NCBI RefSeq assembly: GCF_900230185.1
Contig: NZ_OCSR01000002.1
Location: forward strand, 2,976,001 to 3,040,000
DNA length: 64,000 nt
Origin: Burkholderia sp. OK233
GTDB lineage: Bacteria; Pseudomonadota; Gammaproteobacteria; Burkholderiales; Burkholderiaceae
Direction of reading: 5' to 3'
Numbering within the stretch: the stretch's first letter is position 1; every line of letters begins with the position of its first letter. A model generated the notes under the pieces. The model was not told the origin of the DNA. It was given only the letters and a program-made list of their open reading frames with translations, and searched no databases. The translations under genes were made by a program, and so were the position numbers. Shown one piece after another: positions 32,182 to 41,639 of this stretch.

Positions 32182-33672
32182 TCATTGCGATGCCGCAATG
32201 GCTCCTTGTGCACCGTTTTCGTGAAGCAACTGCAATGCGTGTCGAAGCGCTTTTCTGAACTCGGGCAGGACAGCCAGATCCGCCGGAAACACTTCACGCA
32301 CAGACAATAATGCGTCCATCAGCGCCTGCGGCTCGCCCTGTGTGGATGCCGCGAGCGCCTTCAACCTGCTGGCCAGCGGATCGCTGATTTCGTAACGCGT
32401 GCCGTCGTCCGCGTGGCCACGCAAAAACATCATCCAGGCCGCTATCGCCAGCGCGAGACGCGTGAACGGTTGACCCGCCCCGATCCGCGCCGCAATCGTG
32501 GCGAGCAGACGCGGTGGAATCTTCTGGCTGCCATCCATCGCGATCTGCGCGCAGCGATGTTTCAGCGCCGGATTCGCGTAGCGCTCGAGCAGCGCGTCCC
32601 GATAGGCGGCCAGGTCGAATGATGCGGGCACGGTTAGCGTCGGTGCGATTTCTTCCGTCATCATCGCGTGGATGAGATTGCGCATGGCGGGGTGAGAGAT
32701 CGCTGCATCGATCGTCTCGAAGCCGCCGAGCATCGACAGATAGGCCAGTGTCGAGTGCGTGCCGTTCAGCATGCGCAGCTTCGCCAGTTCGAAGGGCGTC
32801 ACGTCCTCGACGAGTTGCGCGCCGACTGCGTCCCATGCGGGACGTCCCCCGGCAAAACGATCTTCAATGACCCACTGCCGGAACGGCTCGCATGGCACCG
32901 GTGCGGCATCCTCATAAACGATTGCGTGGGCCACGGTGACGCGTTCGGCATCCGTGGTGGCCGGCACGATACGGTCGACCATGGTCGATGGAAACGCAAC
33001 GTGGGCGGCGATCCAGTCGGCCAGATCGGGATCGCGTTGCCGCGCGAACGAACAGACCACCTGGCGCAGCGCGGCGCCGTTATGGGAAAGGTTATCGCAC
33101 GAGAGCACCGTGAACGGTTTGCCGTTCGCACCGTCGCGCCGCTCGCGCAATGCCGCGACGAGTATGCCTGGCACCGTGCGCGGTTCGAGCGGGTTGGCCA
33201 GATCGTGTGCAACGGCGGGATCGTCCAGCGCGACCTCGCCGGTTTTCGGGTCGCGGCAATAGCCTTTTTCCGTGACGGTCAGCGAGACGATCTGTACCAG
33301 CGGATCCGCGAGGCGCGCGAACAGGGCGGCGCGATCGTGCGGCATGGCCAGCACTTCGCGCAGTGCGCGCACGACCGTCACCTTGGCGCCGTGTGGCCCG
33401 CGTTCAACCACGCTATACAGGCCTTGCTGCGCCATCAGCGCATCGCGCTTGCCGACATCGCCTTGCAGCGTGACGCCACAAATGCCCCAATCACCGCCCG
33501 CGGCAAGCATGGCCTCCTCCGTATAGAGGGCCTGATGTGCGCGATGGAAGTTGCCGATCCCCAGATGAACGATACCGATGCGCGGCTCCTGCCATTGCGG
33601 TGACAGCAGATGTGTTTGCAGCGTAGGCAGTGCTTGGCGGACGAGGCGAGGCAAGGTGGCTGCAGAAATCAT
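32182..33672 (-). CDS. Mannitol dehydrogenase-family oxidoreductase (fructuronate reductase/mannonate dehydrogenase-like)
   Basis: A 496-residue long-chain polyol/uronate dehydrogenase. The NAD-binding region has IGIVHLGIGNFHRAHQALYTEE; the active site has KLRMLNGTHS, in which Lys, Asn and His are the family's catalytic residues. It probably interconverts D-fructuronate and D-mannonate, as UxuB does. The Met at 33672 is favoured over 33714. It is divergent from a mannonate dehydratase gene with about 230 bp between, containing a likely GntR operator. Confidence 0.83.
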   Translation of the reverse strand: MISAATLPRLVRQALPTLQTHLLSPQWQEPRIGIVHLGIGNFHRAHQALYTEEAMLAAGGDWGICGVTLQGDVGKRDALMAQQGLYSVVERGPHGAKVTVVRALREVLAMPHDRAALFARLADPLVQIVSLTVTEKGYCRDPKTGEVALDDPAVAHDLANPLEPRTVPGILVAALRERRDGANGKPFTVLSCDNLSHNGAALRQVVCSFARQRDPDLADWIAAHVAFPSTMVDRIVPATTDAERVTVAHAIVYEDAAPVPCEPFRQWVIEDRFAGGRPAWDAVGAQLVEDVTPFELAKLRMLNGTHSTLAYLSMLGGFETIDAAISHPAMRNLIHAMMTEEIAPTLTVPASFDLAAYRDALLERYANPALKHRCAQIAMDGSQKIPPRLLATIAARIGAGQPFTRLALAIAAWMMFLRGHADDGTRYEISDPLASRLKALAASTQGEPQALMDALLSVREVFPADLAVLPEFRKALRHALQLLHENGAQGAIAASQ

Positions 33673-33753
33673 GTGACGAAATCCAGGTGGCGGTAAAAGG
33701 CTTCGGACCGACACCGTTCAGCGGGAAAACCCTGATTTGACGTGTCGCTATAC

Positions 33754-33767
33754 TTGTATGGTAGCAT
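33754..33767 (+). promoter_or_regulatory. Candidate GntR-family operator before manD
   Basis: TTGTATGGTAGCAT in the divergent uxuB-like/manD promoter. The word GTATGGT (33756-33762) recurs at 39045-39051 just before the FadR-type GntR regulator gene of the same cluster. Confidence 0.35.
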
Positions 33768-33902
33768 CGTTCAAACGGTTTGGGACAGGTTGACGAGTGC
33801 GATTTTCCACTTCAACGAGAGCTCAAAATCGACATGAAAAAACAGCCAGTCGCATGCCGCCGTTGTGCGCGGTTTGCGACTCGCCTCTGCAAGGAAGATG
33901 TC

Positions 33903-35111
33903 ATGAAGATCGTTCGCGCCGACGTGATCGTCACGTGCCCCGGCCGCAATTTCGTCACATTGAAAATCGTCACGGATGAAGGCGTACATGGTATCGGCGA
34001 TGCAACGCTGAACGGCCGCGAACTCGCGGTCGCTTCGTATCTGAAAGACCACGTGTGCCCGTTGCTGATCGGCCGCGATCCCGGCCGTATCGAAGACACC
34101 TGGCAGTACCTCTACAAGGGCGCGTACTGGCGTCGCGGCCCTGTCACGATGACGGCGATCGCCGCGGTGGATATGGCGCTGTGGGACATTCTCGGCAAAG
34201 TGACAGGCATGCCGCTGTACAAGCTGCTCGGCGGCGCCTCACGAGAAGGCGTGATGGTGTACGGCCACGCCACCGGCCGCGATATTCCCGAAGCGCTCGA
34301 CCGTTACGCAGAACACATCGAAGCCGGCTATCAGGCGATCCGCATTCAATGCGGTGTGCCGAATATGCGCTCGGTGTACGGCGTGTCCAAAGGCAGCGGC
34401 ATGTACGAGCCGGCCACCAAGGGTGCGGTGGAGGAGCAGAGCTGGTCGTCGGAAAAATATCTCGACTTCGCACCCAGGCTCTTCGAAGCGGTGCGCGACA
34501 AATTCGGCTTCGATACGCATTTGCTGCATGACGTCCACCACCGTTTGACGCCGATCGAAGCCGCGCGTCTCGGTAAATCGGTCGAGCCGTATCGTCTGTT
34601 CTGGATGGAAGACCCAACGCCCGCGGAAAACCAGGCCGGCTTCCGGCTGATTCGCGAACACACGGTCACGCCGATCGCCGTCGGCGAAGTCTTCAACAGC
34701 ATCTGGGATTGCAAACAGTTGATCGAGGAGCAACTGATCGACTATATCCGCGCGACCTTGACGCACGCGGGCGGCATTACGCATCTGCGGCGCATTGCGG
34801 ATTTTGCGTCGCTGTACCAGGTGCGAACCGGTTGTCACGGGCCGTCGGATCTGTCGCCGGTGTGTATGGGCGCGGCGCTGCACTTCGATCTGTGGGTACC
34901 GAATTTCGGCGTGCAGGAATACATGGGTTTTCCGCCAGAAGCGCTCGACGTATTCCCGCATGCATGGCGCTTCGAGCGCGGCATGATGCATCCCGGCGAA
35001 GCCCCGGGCCACGGCGTCGATATCGACGAAGCAGCGGCCGCGCGGTATCCGTACGACCCCGCGTATCTGCCGGTTGCGCGTCTCGAAGACGGAACGCTGT
35101 GGAACTGGTGA
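33903..35111 (+). CDS. manD: D-mannonate dehydratase, ManD/RspA type
   Basis: A 402-residue enolase-superfamily enzyme. Typical phrases are TCPGRNFVTLKIVTDEGVHGIGDATLNGRE, KGAYWRRGPVTMTAIAAVDMALWDI, HDVHHRLTP (Mg ligand region), FWMEDPTPAENQ, IAVGEVFNS and RATLTHAGGITH. It dehydrates D-mannonate to 2-keto-3-deoxy-D-gluconate; some members act weakly on D-gluconate. ATG 33903 follows AAGGAAG; the longer open frame from 33780 is not supported. First gene of a six-gene sugar-acid cluster. Confidence 0.9.
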   Translation: MKIVRADVIVTCPGRNFVTLKIVTDEGVHGIGDATLNGRELAVASYLKDHVCPLLIGRDPGRIEDTWQYLYKGAYWRRGPVTMTAIAAVDMALWDILGKVTGMPLYKLLGGASREGVMVYGHATGRDIPEALDRYAEHIEAGYQAIRIQCGVPNMRSVYGVSKGSGMYEPATKGAVEEQSWSSEKYLDFAPRLFEAVRDKFGFDTHLLHDVHHRLTPIEAARLGKSVEPYRLFWMEDPTPAENQAGFRLIREHTVTPIAVGEVFNSIWDCKQLIEEQLIDYIRATLTHAGGITHLRRIADFASLYQVRTGCHGPSDLSPVCMGAALHFDLWVPNFGVQEYMGFPPEALDVFPHAWRFERGMMHPGEAPGHGVDIDEAAAARYPYDPAYLPVARLEDGTLWNW

Positions 35112-35158
35112 GCTGATTTCGCTCGACTGCCCCCAACTAAAAAATCATGGAGACACGC

Positions 35159-36562
35159 GTGAACCCAGCACGTCCGCAAGCCGCCGCGCCGGCCAGCACC
35201 GCCATGCTGCGTCGCGTGGCCTTCGCCTCGACCATCGGCACCGCGGCCGAGTACTACGACTTCTTTGTCTACGGCACGGCCGCCGTGCTGGTGTTCGGTC
35301 AGAAATTCTTTCCCTCCGCTGATCCGCTGATCGGCACGCTCGCCGCCTTCGCTACCTACGCCGTCGGTTTTCTGGCGCGGCCGCTGGGCGGCATCGTGTT
35401 CGGTCATTTCGGGGATCGCGTCGGCCGCAAGAAGGCTTTGATCGTGACGATCCTGATTGTCGGTTTGGGGACGTTTGCGATCGGCCTGCTGCCGGACTAT
35501 CAGTCGATCGGCGTCTGGGCGCCGATCGCGCTGATCGTGATTCGCGTGCTGCAAGGCTTCGGTGTGGGGGGCGAGCAGGCGGGCGCCGTGTTGCTTACGG
35601 CGGAATACGCACCACCTGCGCGGCGTGGCTTTTTCGCGAGTCTCGTGCAACTCGGTGCGCCGGCCGGTTTCCTGATTCCGTCAGGCTTGTTCGCGCTGCT
35701 CAGCGCAACGTTGACGCCGGCGCAATTGCTCGACTGGGGCTGGCGCATTCCGTTTCTCGCGAGCGCGCTGCTGGTCGCCGTGGGCCTGTATATCCGCTTG
35801 CGCACCGAAGAGTCACCGATCTTCGCGACGATCCAGCGCACCAAGGCAGTGGCTTCGCGCCCAGTGGTGGAAGTGGTGCGGCAGTTCGGCTCGACGATCG
35901 TCAAAGGCGTCGGCGCGAAATTGATCGAGGCTTGCGCCTTTGCGATGTACACGATGATCGTGCTCGCCTACGGCAAAGCACACGGCATTGCGCAAAGCAT
36001 GCTGCTCGAAACGGTGATCGTCGCGGTCGCGCTCGAGCTCATCACGATTCCGCTCGCCGGTGCGCTGTCCGATCGCATCGGACGGCGGCCGACCTTTATT
36101 GCCGGTGCGTTATTGCATGTGGCGCTGGTGGTGCCGTTCTTCATGGCGATCGATAGCGGCAATCGTGCGGCAATCCAGCTCGTGATGATTCTCGCCATTA
36201 GCGTGGGCCACAGCCTTTGCTATGCACCGCAAGCGGCGCTGTTCCCCGAACTGTTCCCCGCGCGTGTGCGGTGCAGCGGTATCGCACTGATCTGGCAGAT
36301 CGGCTCTTTGCTCGGCAGCGGCGTGCTCGGACTGCTGGCCGTCAAGCTGATTCAGGTCACGCATGGCAATTCACTCGCGTTGATCGTCTACGTGGCCGTG
36401 CTCGGCATTGTGTCGGCTGTATCGCTTTTTGCATTGCCGGAAACCGCGCCTCTGCGCCGCGGCGGCGATCTCCACGATTGGGGCGGTGGCGAACCGGTAG
36501 AAGCCCATACGGCAGCGCAAGCCCTCGCATCCTCATCTTCCTCTTCTTTCGCGCGGCACTGA
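35159..36562 (+). CDS. MFS transporter, metabolite:H+ symporter (MHS) family
   Basis: A 467-residue carrier with 12 hydrophobic segments. The start of the conserved part (FASTIGTAAEYYDFFVYGTAA) and GHFGDRVGRKKAL mark the MHS branch (ShiA/ProP-like). GTG 35159 is chosen because GGAGA lies 6 bp upstream; an ATG at 35147 contains that Shine-Dalgarno. It lies 47 bp after manD and 31 bp before the dehydrogenase gene. The C-terminus ends in a serine run. Likely substrate is a sugar acid of this pathway. Confidence 0.85.
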   Translation: MNPARPQAAAPASTAMLRRVAFASTIGTAAEYYDFFVYGTAAVLVFGQKFFPSADPLIGTLAAFATYAVGFLARPLGGIVFGHFGDRVGRKKALIVTILIVGLGTFAIGLLPDYQSIGVWAPIALIVIRVLQGFGVGGEQAGAVLLTAEYAPPARRGFFASLVQLGAPAGFLIPSGLFALLSATLTPAQLLDWGWRIPFLASALLVAVGLYIRLRTEESPIFATIQRTKAVASRPVVEVVRQFGSTIVKGVGAKLIEACAFAMYTMIVLAYGKAHGIAQSMLLETVIVAVALELITIPLAGALSDRIGRRPTFIAGALLHVALVVPFFMAIDSGNRAAIQLVMILAISVGHSLCYAPQAALFPELFPARVRCSGIALIWQIGSLLGSGVLGLLAVKLIQVTHGNSLALIVYVAVLGIVSAVSLFALPETAPLRRGGDLHDWGGGEPVEAHTAAQALASSSSSSFARH

Positions 36563-36593
36563 GCGCGAGACCTTTGCCATACCGGAGTCCTTC

Positions 36594-37640
36594 ATGCTCG
36601 CAGCTGTGCTTCACGAACCCAAACTGATCCGCATCGACGAAGTCGAGCCGCCTGTACCCGGCCCCGGCCAGGTGCGAGTACGCGTGCGCGCCGGCGGCAT
36701 TTGCGGGTCCGATCTGTCGTACTACTTCAAAGGCAGGAGCGGTGATTTCGCGGTGCGCGAGCCGTTCGTGCTCGGACATGAAGTGGCCGGCGAGATCGAT
36801 TCGCTCGGCGAGGGCGTGAGCGCGGAGAGTCGTCTGACACCCGGGCAGCGTGTTGCCGTCAATCCGGGGCTAGCCTGCGGGACGTGCCGCTTTTGCATCG
36901 GCGGGATGCCGAATCATTGTCTGAACATGCGCTTCATGGGCAGTGCATCGACGTTCCCGCACACGCAGGGCATGTTCCGTCAGTACATCGTCGTCGCGGC
37001 GCGGCAGTGCGTACCTGTGCCGGACGGCGTCGATTTTGCGCAGGCGTCGATGGCCGAGCCGCTTGCCGTTGCATTGCATGCGGTGAAGCAGGCAGGTTCG
37101 CTCGTCGGCGCGAGCGTCTTGCTGGTGGGTTGCGGGCCGATCGGTTGCATTCTGTTGAGCGTGGTGCGCCGCGCCGGTGCTCATCGCGTGGTCGCGCTGG
37201 ATCTTTCGGATCGGGCGTTGCAGGTCGCGCAGCAACTCGGTGCGGATCAGATCGTGAACGCGGCAGACAGCGCCACGATCGATCAATGGTCCGCGCAACG
37301 CGGCACGTTCGACGTGGTCATCGAGGCATCGGGCAGTCCGGCCGGACTCGATACGGCGCTGCGTGCGGCGCGCGCCGGCGGCACGGTGATTCAGGTGGGC
37401 AATCTGCCGGCCGGCCAATCGCCGGTGGCGGCGAACCTGGTGATGTCGAAGGAACTCCGCTATCAAGGCTCGTTCCGCTTCACCGGCGAATACGCCATCG
37501 CTGCGGAAGAAATCGCCTCCGGCAAGGTCGACTTGCGACCGCTCATGACGCATGCGTTCGCGATGAGCGACGCGAACCGTGCGTTCGAAGTCGCGCTCGA
37601 CCGCTCGCAGTCGATGAAGGTGCATCTGAACTTCGACTGA
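36594..37640 (+). CDS. Zinc alcohol dehydrogenase, L-idonate/L-gulonate 5-dehydrogenase-like
   Basis: A 348-residue medium-chain dehydrogenase. Catalytic zinc ligands: CGSD (Cys), GHEVAGE (His, Glu). Structural zinc: the four-cysteine stretch with CGTCRFC and NHC around residues 93-107. The Rossmann domain has VGCGPIGC. It resembles IdnD and RspB. In a cluster with ManD and a mannonate dehydrogenase, oxidation of L-gulonate to D-fructuronate (the RspB reaction) is more consistent than an L-idonate pathway, since no gluconate kinase or Ga5DH gene is here. That choice is inference. Confidence 0.82.
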   Translation: MLAAVLHEPKLIRIDEVEPPVPGPGQVRVRVRAGGICGSDLSYYFKGRSGDFAVREPFVLGHEVAGEIDSLGEGVSAESRLTPGQRVAVNPGLACGTCRFCIGGMPNHCLNMRFMGSASTFPHTQGMFRQYIVVAARQCVPVPDGVDFAQASMAEPLAVALHAVKQAGSLVGASVLLVGCGPIGCILLSVVRRAGAHRVVALDLSDRALQVAQQLGADQIVNAADSATIDQWSAQRGTFDVVIEASGSPAGLDTALRAARAGGTVIQVGNLPAGQSPVAANLVMSKELRYQGSFRFTGEYAIAAEEIASGKVDLRPLMTHAFAMSDANRAFEVALDRSQSMKVHLNFD

Positions 37641-37752
37641 GCATCGCCCGTGGCATGAGGCGTTGCATCTGACCGCAGCGCCTTGCCAGGCCAATCCAGC
37701 TACTTAAGCTATTCAAAACGCCCACCAAGAGGCGACCCGAAGGAGACACCTG

Positions 37753-39045
37753 ATGATCAAGAGTCAACGCTGGTTTGTTGTCGCGCTACTGTTTCTGGCC
37801 GGCGTCATCAACTATCTCGACCGCGCGGCGCTGTCGATTGCCGCACCGTTGATCCAGAAAGATCTGCACTTCTCGCATGCGCAGATGGGCATCGTGTTCA
37901 GCAGTTTTTTCATCGGCTATGCGCTGTTCAATTTTGTCGGCGGCGTGCTGTCGGACAAGGTCGGCGCGAAACGCGTGTTCGGCACCGCGATGGGCGTGTG
38001 GTCGGTGTTCTGCGGCGCGACCGCGTTGGCCAGCGGCATCGGTTCGCTGATCGTGCTGCGCGTGCTGTTTGGCATGGGCGAAGGTCCGTTCAGTTCGTCG
38101 AACAGCAAGATGGTCAATAACTGGTTCCCGCGCAAGGAAGTCGCGAGCGCGATTGGCGTGATCAGTTCAGGCACACCCCTCGGCGGCGCGCTGGCGGGCC
38201 CGGTGGTCGGCTTCATGGCGGTGCAGTTCGGCTGGCGCTGGGCCTTTGTCGCGATCATGCTGCTGGGACTCTTGTGGCTCGTATTCTGGGCGGCCACGAC
38301 GACCGAGCATCCGCATGAAAACGCGCGTGTTACGCCTGATGAGATCGAACTCATCCGCGCCGGACAGGCGGACGAACATGCGATCGCGCATTCGGCCAAC
38401 GGCGAGCGGCTTGGTTTGCGGCACTTCCTGAAGAAGCCGATCATTCTCGCGACCGCCTTTGCATTCTTCTCGTACAACTACGTGCTGTTTTTCTTCCTGT
38501 CGTGGTTCCCGACGTATCTGACCGAAGCGCATCACCTGAGTCTGCGCGACATGAGTTTCGCCACGGTGATTCCGTGGCTGCTTGGCAGTATCGGGCTCGC
38601 GGCGGGCGGCTTCATCTCCGACTTCATCTTGCGCTTGACCGGCAAGCCGCTGCTGTCGCGCAAGCTCGTGCTGGGCAGTTGCCTCGGCGCAGCGGCAGTG
38701 TGCGTCGCGTTGGCTGGGCGCGTCGCGAGTACTCAGGGGGCGGTCGCGTTGATGTCGGTGTCGATCTTCTTCCTGTATGTGACGGGCGCCGTGTATTGGG
38801 CCGTGATTCAGGACACCGTGCCGCGCGAACACGTCGGCGGCGTGGGCGGCTTTGTGCACTTGCTGGCGAATCTGGCCGGCGTGATCGGACCCGCGGTGAC
38901 GGGCTTCATCGTCGAAGCGACGCACGGAAATTACGCCAGTGCGTTCGTGCTGGCGGGGGCGATCGCCGTGCTCGGCGCGGTGTGTTCGCTGGTGTGGATT
39001 CGCGAGCCGCGACCGAGTGCGTTGAACATGAAACGTGCATGGTAG
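37753..39045 (+). CDS. MFS transporter, anion:cation symporter (ACS) family
   Basis: A 430-residue carrier with 12 hydrophobic segments, of the type that imports hexuronates, galactonate and glucarate. Conserved phrases: INYLDRAALSIAAP, FFIGYALFNFVGGVLSDKVGAKRVF and GMGEGPFSSSNSKMVNNWFP. A strong AAGGAG site precedes the ATG. It is the second transporter of the cluster and of a different MFS family from the first, so the two may import different acids. Confidence 0.87.
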   Translation: MIKSQRWFVVALLFLAGVINYLDRAALSIAAPLIQKDLHFSHAQMGIVFSSFFIGYALFNFVGGVLSDKVGAKRVFGTAMGVWSVFCGATALASGIGSLIVLRVLFGMGEGPFSSSNSKMVNNWFPRKEVASAIGVISSGTPLGGALAGPVVGFMAVQFGWRWAFVAIMLLGLLWLVFWAATTTEHPHENARVTPDEIELIRAGQADEHAIAHSANGERLGLRHFLKKPIILATAFAFFSYNYVLFFFLSWFPTYLTEAHHLSLRDMSFATVIPWLLGSIGLAAGGFISDFILRLTGKPLLSRKLVLGSCLGAAAVCVALAGRVASTQGAVALMSVSIFFLYVTGAVYWAVIQDTVPREHVGGVGGFVHLLANLAGVIGPAVTGFIVEATHGNYASAFVLAGAIAVLGAVCSLVWIREPRPSALNMKRAW

Positions 39046-39141
39046 TATGGTGCGGCACACTTTAGTGGATATCTAGGCGGGTATTCATGGTGCGTGCCGC
39101 CCCTGTCGCTATTCATTCGTTGCTATCCGCTGCTTTACCCG

Positions 39142-39972
39142 ATGCCGACCAAGAACCTCCACGCCAACGCGTCTTCTTTCTCCTCCGATGCCACGCTTGC
39201 GTCCCGCACAAGGCGTCGCGCGAGCGTGCACGCCGGCGCGCGTGTCGAACTGCCGGATCTGACCGCCAGCGTCTCGTTCGACTCGCATGAGCCGATCGGC
39301 AAGCAGATTTTCCGTGCGCTGCGTCAGGCAATTTTCGCCGGTCAACTGGTGCCGGGCACGCCGCTCTCGGAGAAGGAAGTGTCCGACATGTTTCAGGTGT
39401 CGCGGCAACCGGTGCGGGAGGCGTTCATCAAGTTGGTCGAAGCGGGTGTGCTTCAGGTATTGCCGCAGCGTGGCACTTTCGTGAAGCGCATTTCGCCGCG
39501 CCAGGTGCGGGAAGGGCGTTTCATTCGCGAAGCGATCGAGACGGCGGTGGTGCGTAAGGCAGCCGTGTCGATCACGGACGAGCAGTTGCAGGCACTGGCC
39601 GACAACCTTCGCGACCAGAGGCTTGCAGCGAAATCGAACGACACGGCCGCTTTCCTCGCGCTCGACGAGGCGTTTCATTACGCGATCGCTCAGGCGATCG
39701 ATTGCACGGCGGCATGGGAAACGATTCAGGACATCAAGGCGCAGATGGACCGGGTGCGCTACCTGAGCTTGCCCGAAGTATCGCCGCTCGATCTGCTGAT
39801 CAAGCAGCACGCGAAGATTCTGGCTGGCCTGCGCGCGCACGATCCGAGTGCTGCTGAAGACGCGATGCGCAGTCATCTGCGCGAGATTCTGATGTCGCTT
39901 GGTCCGATTGCGGAGCGCAATCCGGCGTGGTTCGATGCGGACGAACCGGAGCGCGTACCGCTGTCGACTTAG
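39142..39972 (+). CDS. GntR-family regulator, FadR/FCD subfamily
   Basis: A 276-residue repressor-type regulator. The winged helix (about 60-125) has IGKQIFRALRQAIFAGQLVPGTPLSEKEVSDMFQVSRQPVREAFIKL; the FCD domain (about 135-255) binds a small organic acid, with metal-type residues in DEAFHYAIAQ and HAKILAGLRAHD. A 55-residue Arg/Ala-rich N-terminal extension precedes the DNA-binding domain. Start ATG 39142 is the first Met near the conserved part; an upstream GTG is possible. It probably controls the sugar-acid cluster. Confidence 0.85.
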   Translation: MPTKNLHANASSFSSDATLASRTRRRASVHAGARVELPDLTASVSFDSHEPIGKQIFRALRQAIFAGQLVPGTPLSEKEVSDMFQVSRQPVREAFIKLVEAGVLQVLPQRGTFVKRISPRQVREGRFIREAIETAVVRKAAVSITDEQLQALADNLRDQRLAAKSNDTAAFLALDEAFHYAIAQAIDCTAAWETIQDIKAQMDRVRYLSLPEVSPLDLLIKQHAKILAGLRAHDPSAAEDAMRSHLREILMSLGPIAERNPAWFDADEPERVPLST

Positions 39973-40311
39973 GCCGATGTGCCGGTCGGCCGCCGGCTTG
40001 CTCGCTTACTTACGGCCATATTACGGCCATAGGCGTAGTCCCCCCTGCGCCCGCCAGCCAATTTCACCCACGCATGGCCCACCGAGCCCCGTCCCGCGGC
40101 CTCTCCAGCCCTGAATCATCATACGAATAATCCCCTCGAAACGCGAGGCAACTTCGCCTCGTTCGACGCCTCATCGAGCGCCGAAGCAATCGTTTGCGCC
40201 GATCTTGAGGTAACTCTTTTTGATTTTCGCGGGTGCGTTTTCGACCTATCAACTTTTCCCGCGGGTCTGCCGAAAACATGGCTATAGCAACGGGATTGAC
40301 TGGAGACGGGT
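39973..40311. other. 339-bp region after the GntR gene
   Basis: No convincing gene. It contains two adjacent copies of TTACGGCCATA (40010-40020 and 40021-40031) and, near 40136-40170, an imperfect inverted repeat around CGAGGC-N6-GCCTCG without a T-run. The right end holds the promoter and ribosome site (GGAG) of the lipoprotein gene. Confidence 0.4.
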
Positions 40312-40677
40312 GTGAAGCGACAGGTGTGGTTTTTGGTAGCCGTTCTCGCGCTGGCCGGGTGCGCACAGATGCCCGCGCAGAATGCCGCGCATCCGGACAA
40401 GGCGCCCAACGAAGTCATCAGCTTCGAGATTCCGCCGGACGCGCTTGGGGCGCATGACCCGCAACTTACCGCCGTGCTGACCAAGGCAGGCGCACTGGCT
40501 GCCGCGCAACAGCAGTCCACGGTCGTGCTGGTCACCGCGCTGGGTCAGGATTTCGCGTACCTGAACCAGGCAGTATGGAAGGGTGTGCCTGCGCAACGCA
40601 TGTCGAAGGTGAGCTTCGAGAATCGAACCGCTGGCCTGGGTCAGCCGTACAGCGTGTCGATCAGGACGGTGCAATGA
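40312..40677 (+). CDS. Small lipoprotein of unknown function
   Basis: A 121-residue protein with a lipoprotein signal: hydrophobic stretch and lipobox LAGC with the Cys at residue 17. The mature part is a mixed alpha/beta domain with no other cysteines (EVISFEIPPDALGAHDPQ; AAQQQSTVVLVTALGQDFAYL). GTG start with GGAG upstream. The next gene starts within or just after its end. Family not recognised; context is a three-gene envelope set ending in a lytic transglycosylase. Confidence 0.65.
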   Translation: MKRQVWFLVAVLALAGCAQMPAQNAAHPDKAPNEVISFEIPPDALGAHDPQLTAVLTKAGALAAAQQQSTVVLVTALGQDFAYLNQAVWKGVPAQRMSKVSFENRTAGLGQPYSVSIRTVQ

Positions 40678-40691
40678 AGGAGGCCATCGCG

Positions 40692-41042
40692 ATGCTTCGA
40701 ATCACCTTACTGGCGGTGACCACATTGCTCGCCTTGCCTGCTTTTGCAGGCTCGCCGGGAACGGATCTGCATTCGGCCGGCGCGTTTCCTGCCACGTTTC
40801 CTCCGGCGGCGGACAAGGTTTATCCGCCGTTGCCAACGCTTGCGATGCTGCCGCCGTCGAGCGGCAGCGATGACGACTTGCCGGTGAAGCCGGCGACGCA
40901 TCGAAAGAAGTCGCGTGCGCCGATCCAGACGCAGGAACGCAGGGGTCCGCCGATGCCGGCTGTCCGGCTCGTCGTGTCCGATGCTTCGCATACGTACCTC
41001 GACTCCGTGCAACGGCAAATCGATCTGGCGTTGGCCAGGTAA
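40692..41042 (+). CDS. Small exported protein of unknown function
   Basis: A 116-residue protein: signal peptide (MLRITLLAVTTLLALPAFAG), then a Pro-rich spacer, a basic patch (HRKKSR) and a short C-terminal helix (HTYLDSVQRQIDLAL). ATG 40692 is chosen because AAGGAGG (40677-40683) lies 8 bp upstream; an earlier ATG at 40674 overlaps the previous stop as ATGA but would place that site inside the gene. No family recognised. Possibly couples to the adjacent transglycosylase. Confidence 0.6.
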   Translation: MLRITLLAVTTLLALPAFAGSPGTDLHSAGAFPATFPPAADKVYPPLPTLAMLPPSSGSDDDLPVKPATHRKKSRAPIQTQERRGPPMPAVRLVVSDASHTYLDSVQRQIDLALAR

Positions 41043-41098
41043 TTCGCCCGCGGCGTAGAGCTCACCACTTTTGCCGCTATCAAGCGGAAGGATGAATC

Positions 41099-41566
41099 GT
41101 GTCCTTGAAACTCTTCTGTGCCGCGCTAGCGTGGCTGTCGATGTGCGGCGCGGCCCACGCGGCCGACGATTGCTTCAATGAGGCCGCAGCCTATCAGGGC
41201 GTCAATCCCTGGGTATTGCGCGCGGTTGCGTGGTACGAATCGAAGGGGGACCCGGACGCGATACACCAGAACGCGAACGGTTCGATCGACGTCGGCCAAC
41301 TGCAGATCAATTCGATTCATTTCGGTGACCTCGCGCGAGAGGGCGTACCGCACCGCGCATTGACCGATCCATGTGTGAACGTCTACGTGGCCGCCTGGCT
41401 GCTGAAGCAGAAGATGGTCAAATACGGCAATACCTGGCGCGCGATCGGCGCGTACCACTCGGAAACCCCGAAGCAGCGTGACGCCTACGCCCGCAGCATC
41501 CAGCAGGTGCTGGTCGGATGGGGGCAGTTGCCGACAGATCGCCAATCGCTACTCGCCGATCGCTAG
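41099..41566 (+). CDS. Lytic transglycosylase, IagB/VirB1-like
   Basis: A 155-residue periplasmic peptidoglycan lyase. Signal peptide 1-22 (AHA/AD), then the SLT domain with Glu in WYESKGDPDAIHQNANGSIDVGQLQIN and a late GAYHSET motif. Small enzymes of this type usually serve type III/IV secretion or pili. Here it follows a lipoprotein and a small exported protein. GTG start with GGAAGGA upstream. Confidence 0.85.
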   Translation: MSLKLFCAALAWLSMCGAAHAADDCFNEAAAYQGVNPWVLRAVAWYESKGDPDAIHQNANGSIDVGQLQINSIHFGDLAREGVPHRALTDPCVNVYVAAWLLKQKMVKYGNTWRAIGAYHSETPKQRDAYARSIQQVLVGWGQLPTDRQSLLADR

Positions 41567-41639
41567 TCACGAAAACGCAGCTTCGCGTGGTTATCATGAG
41601 GCCCCCGGACGGCCTCGATTTCACGCGCGACGCAGCCTC

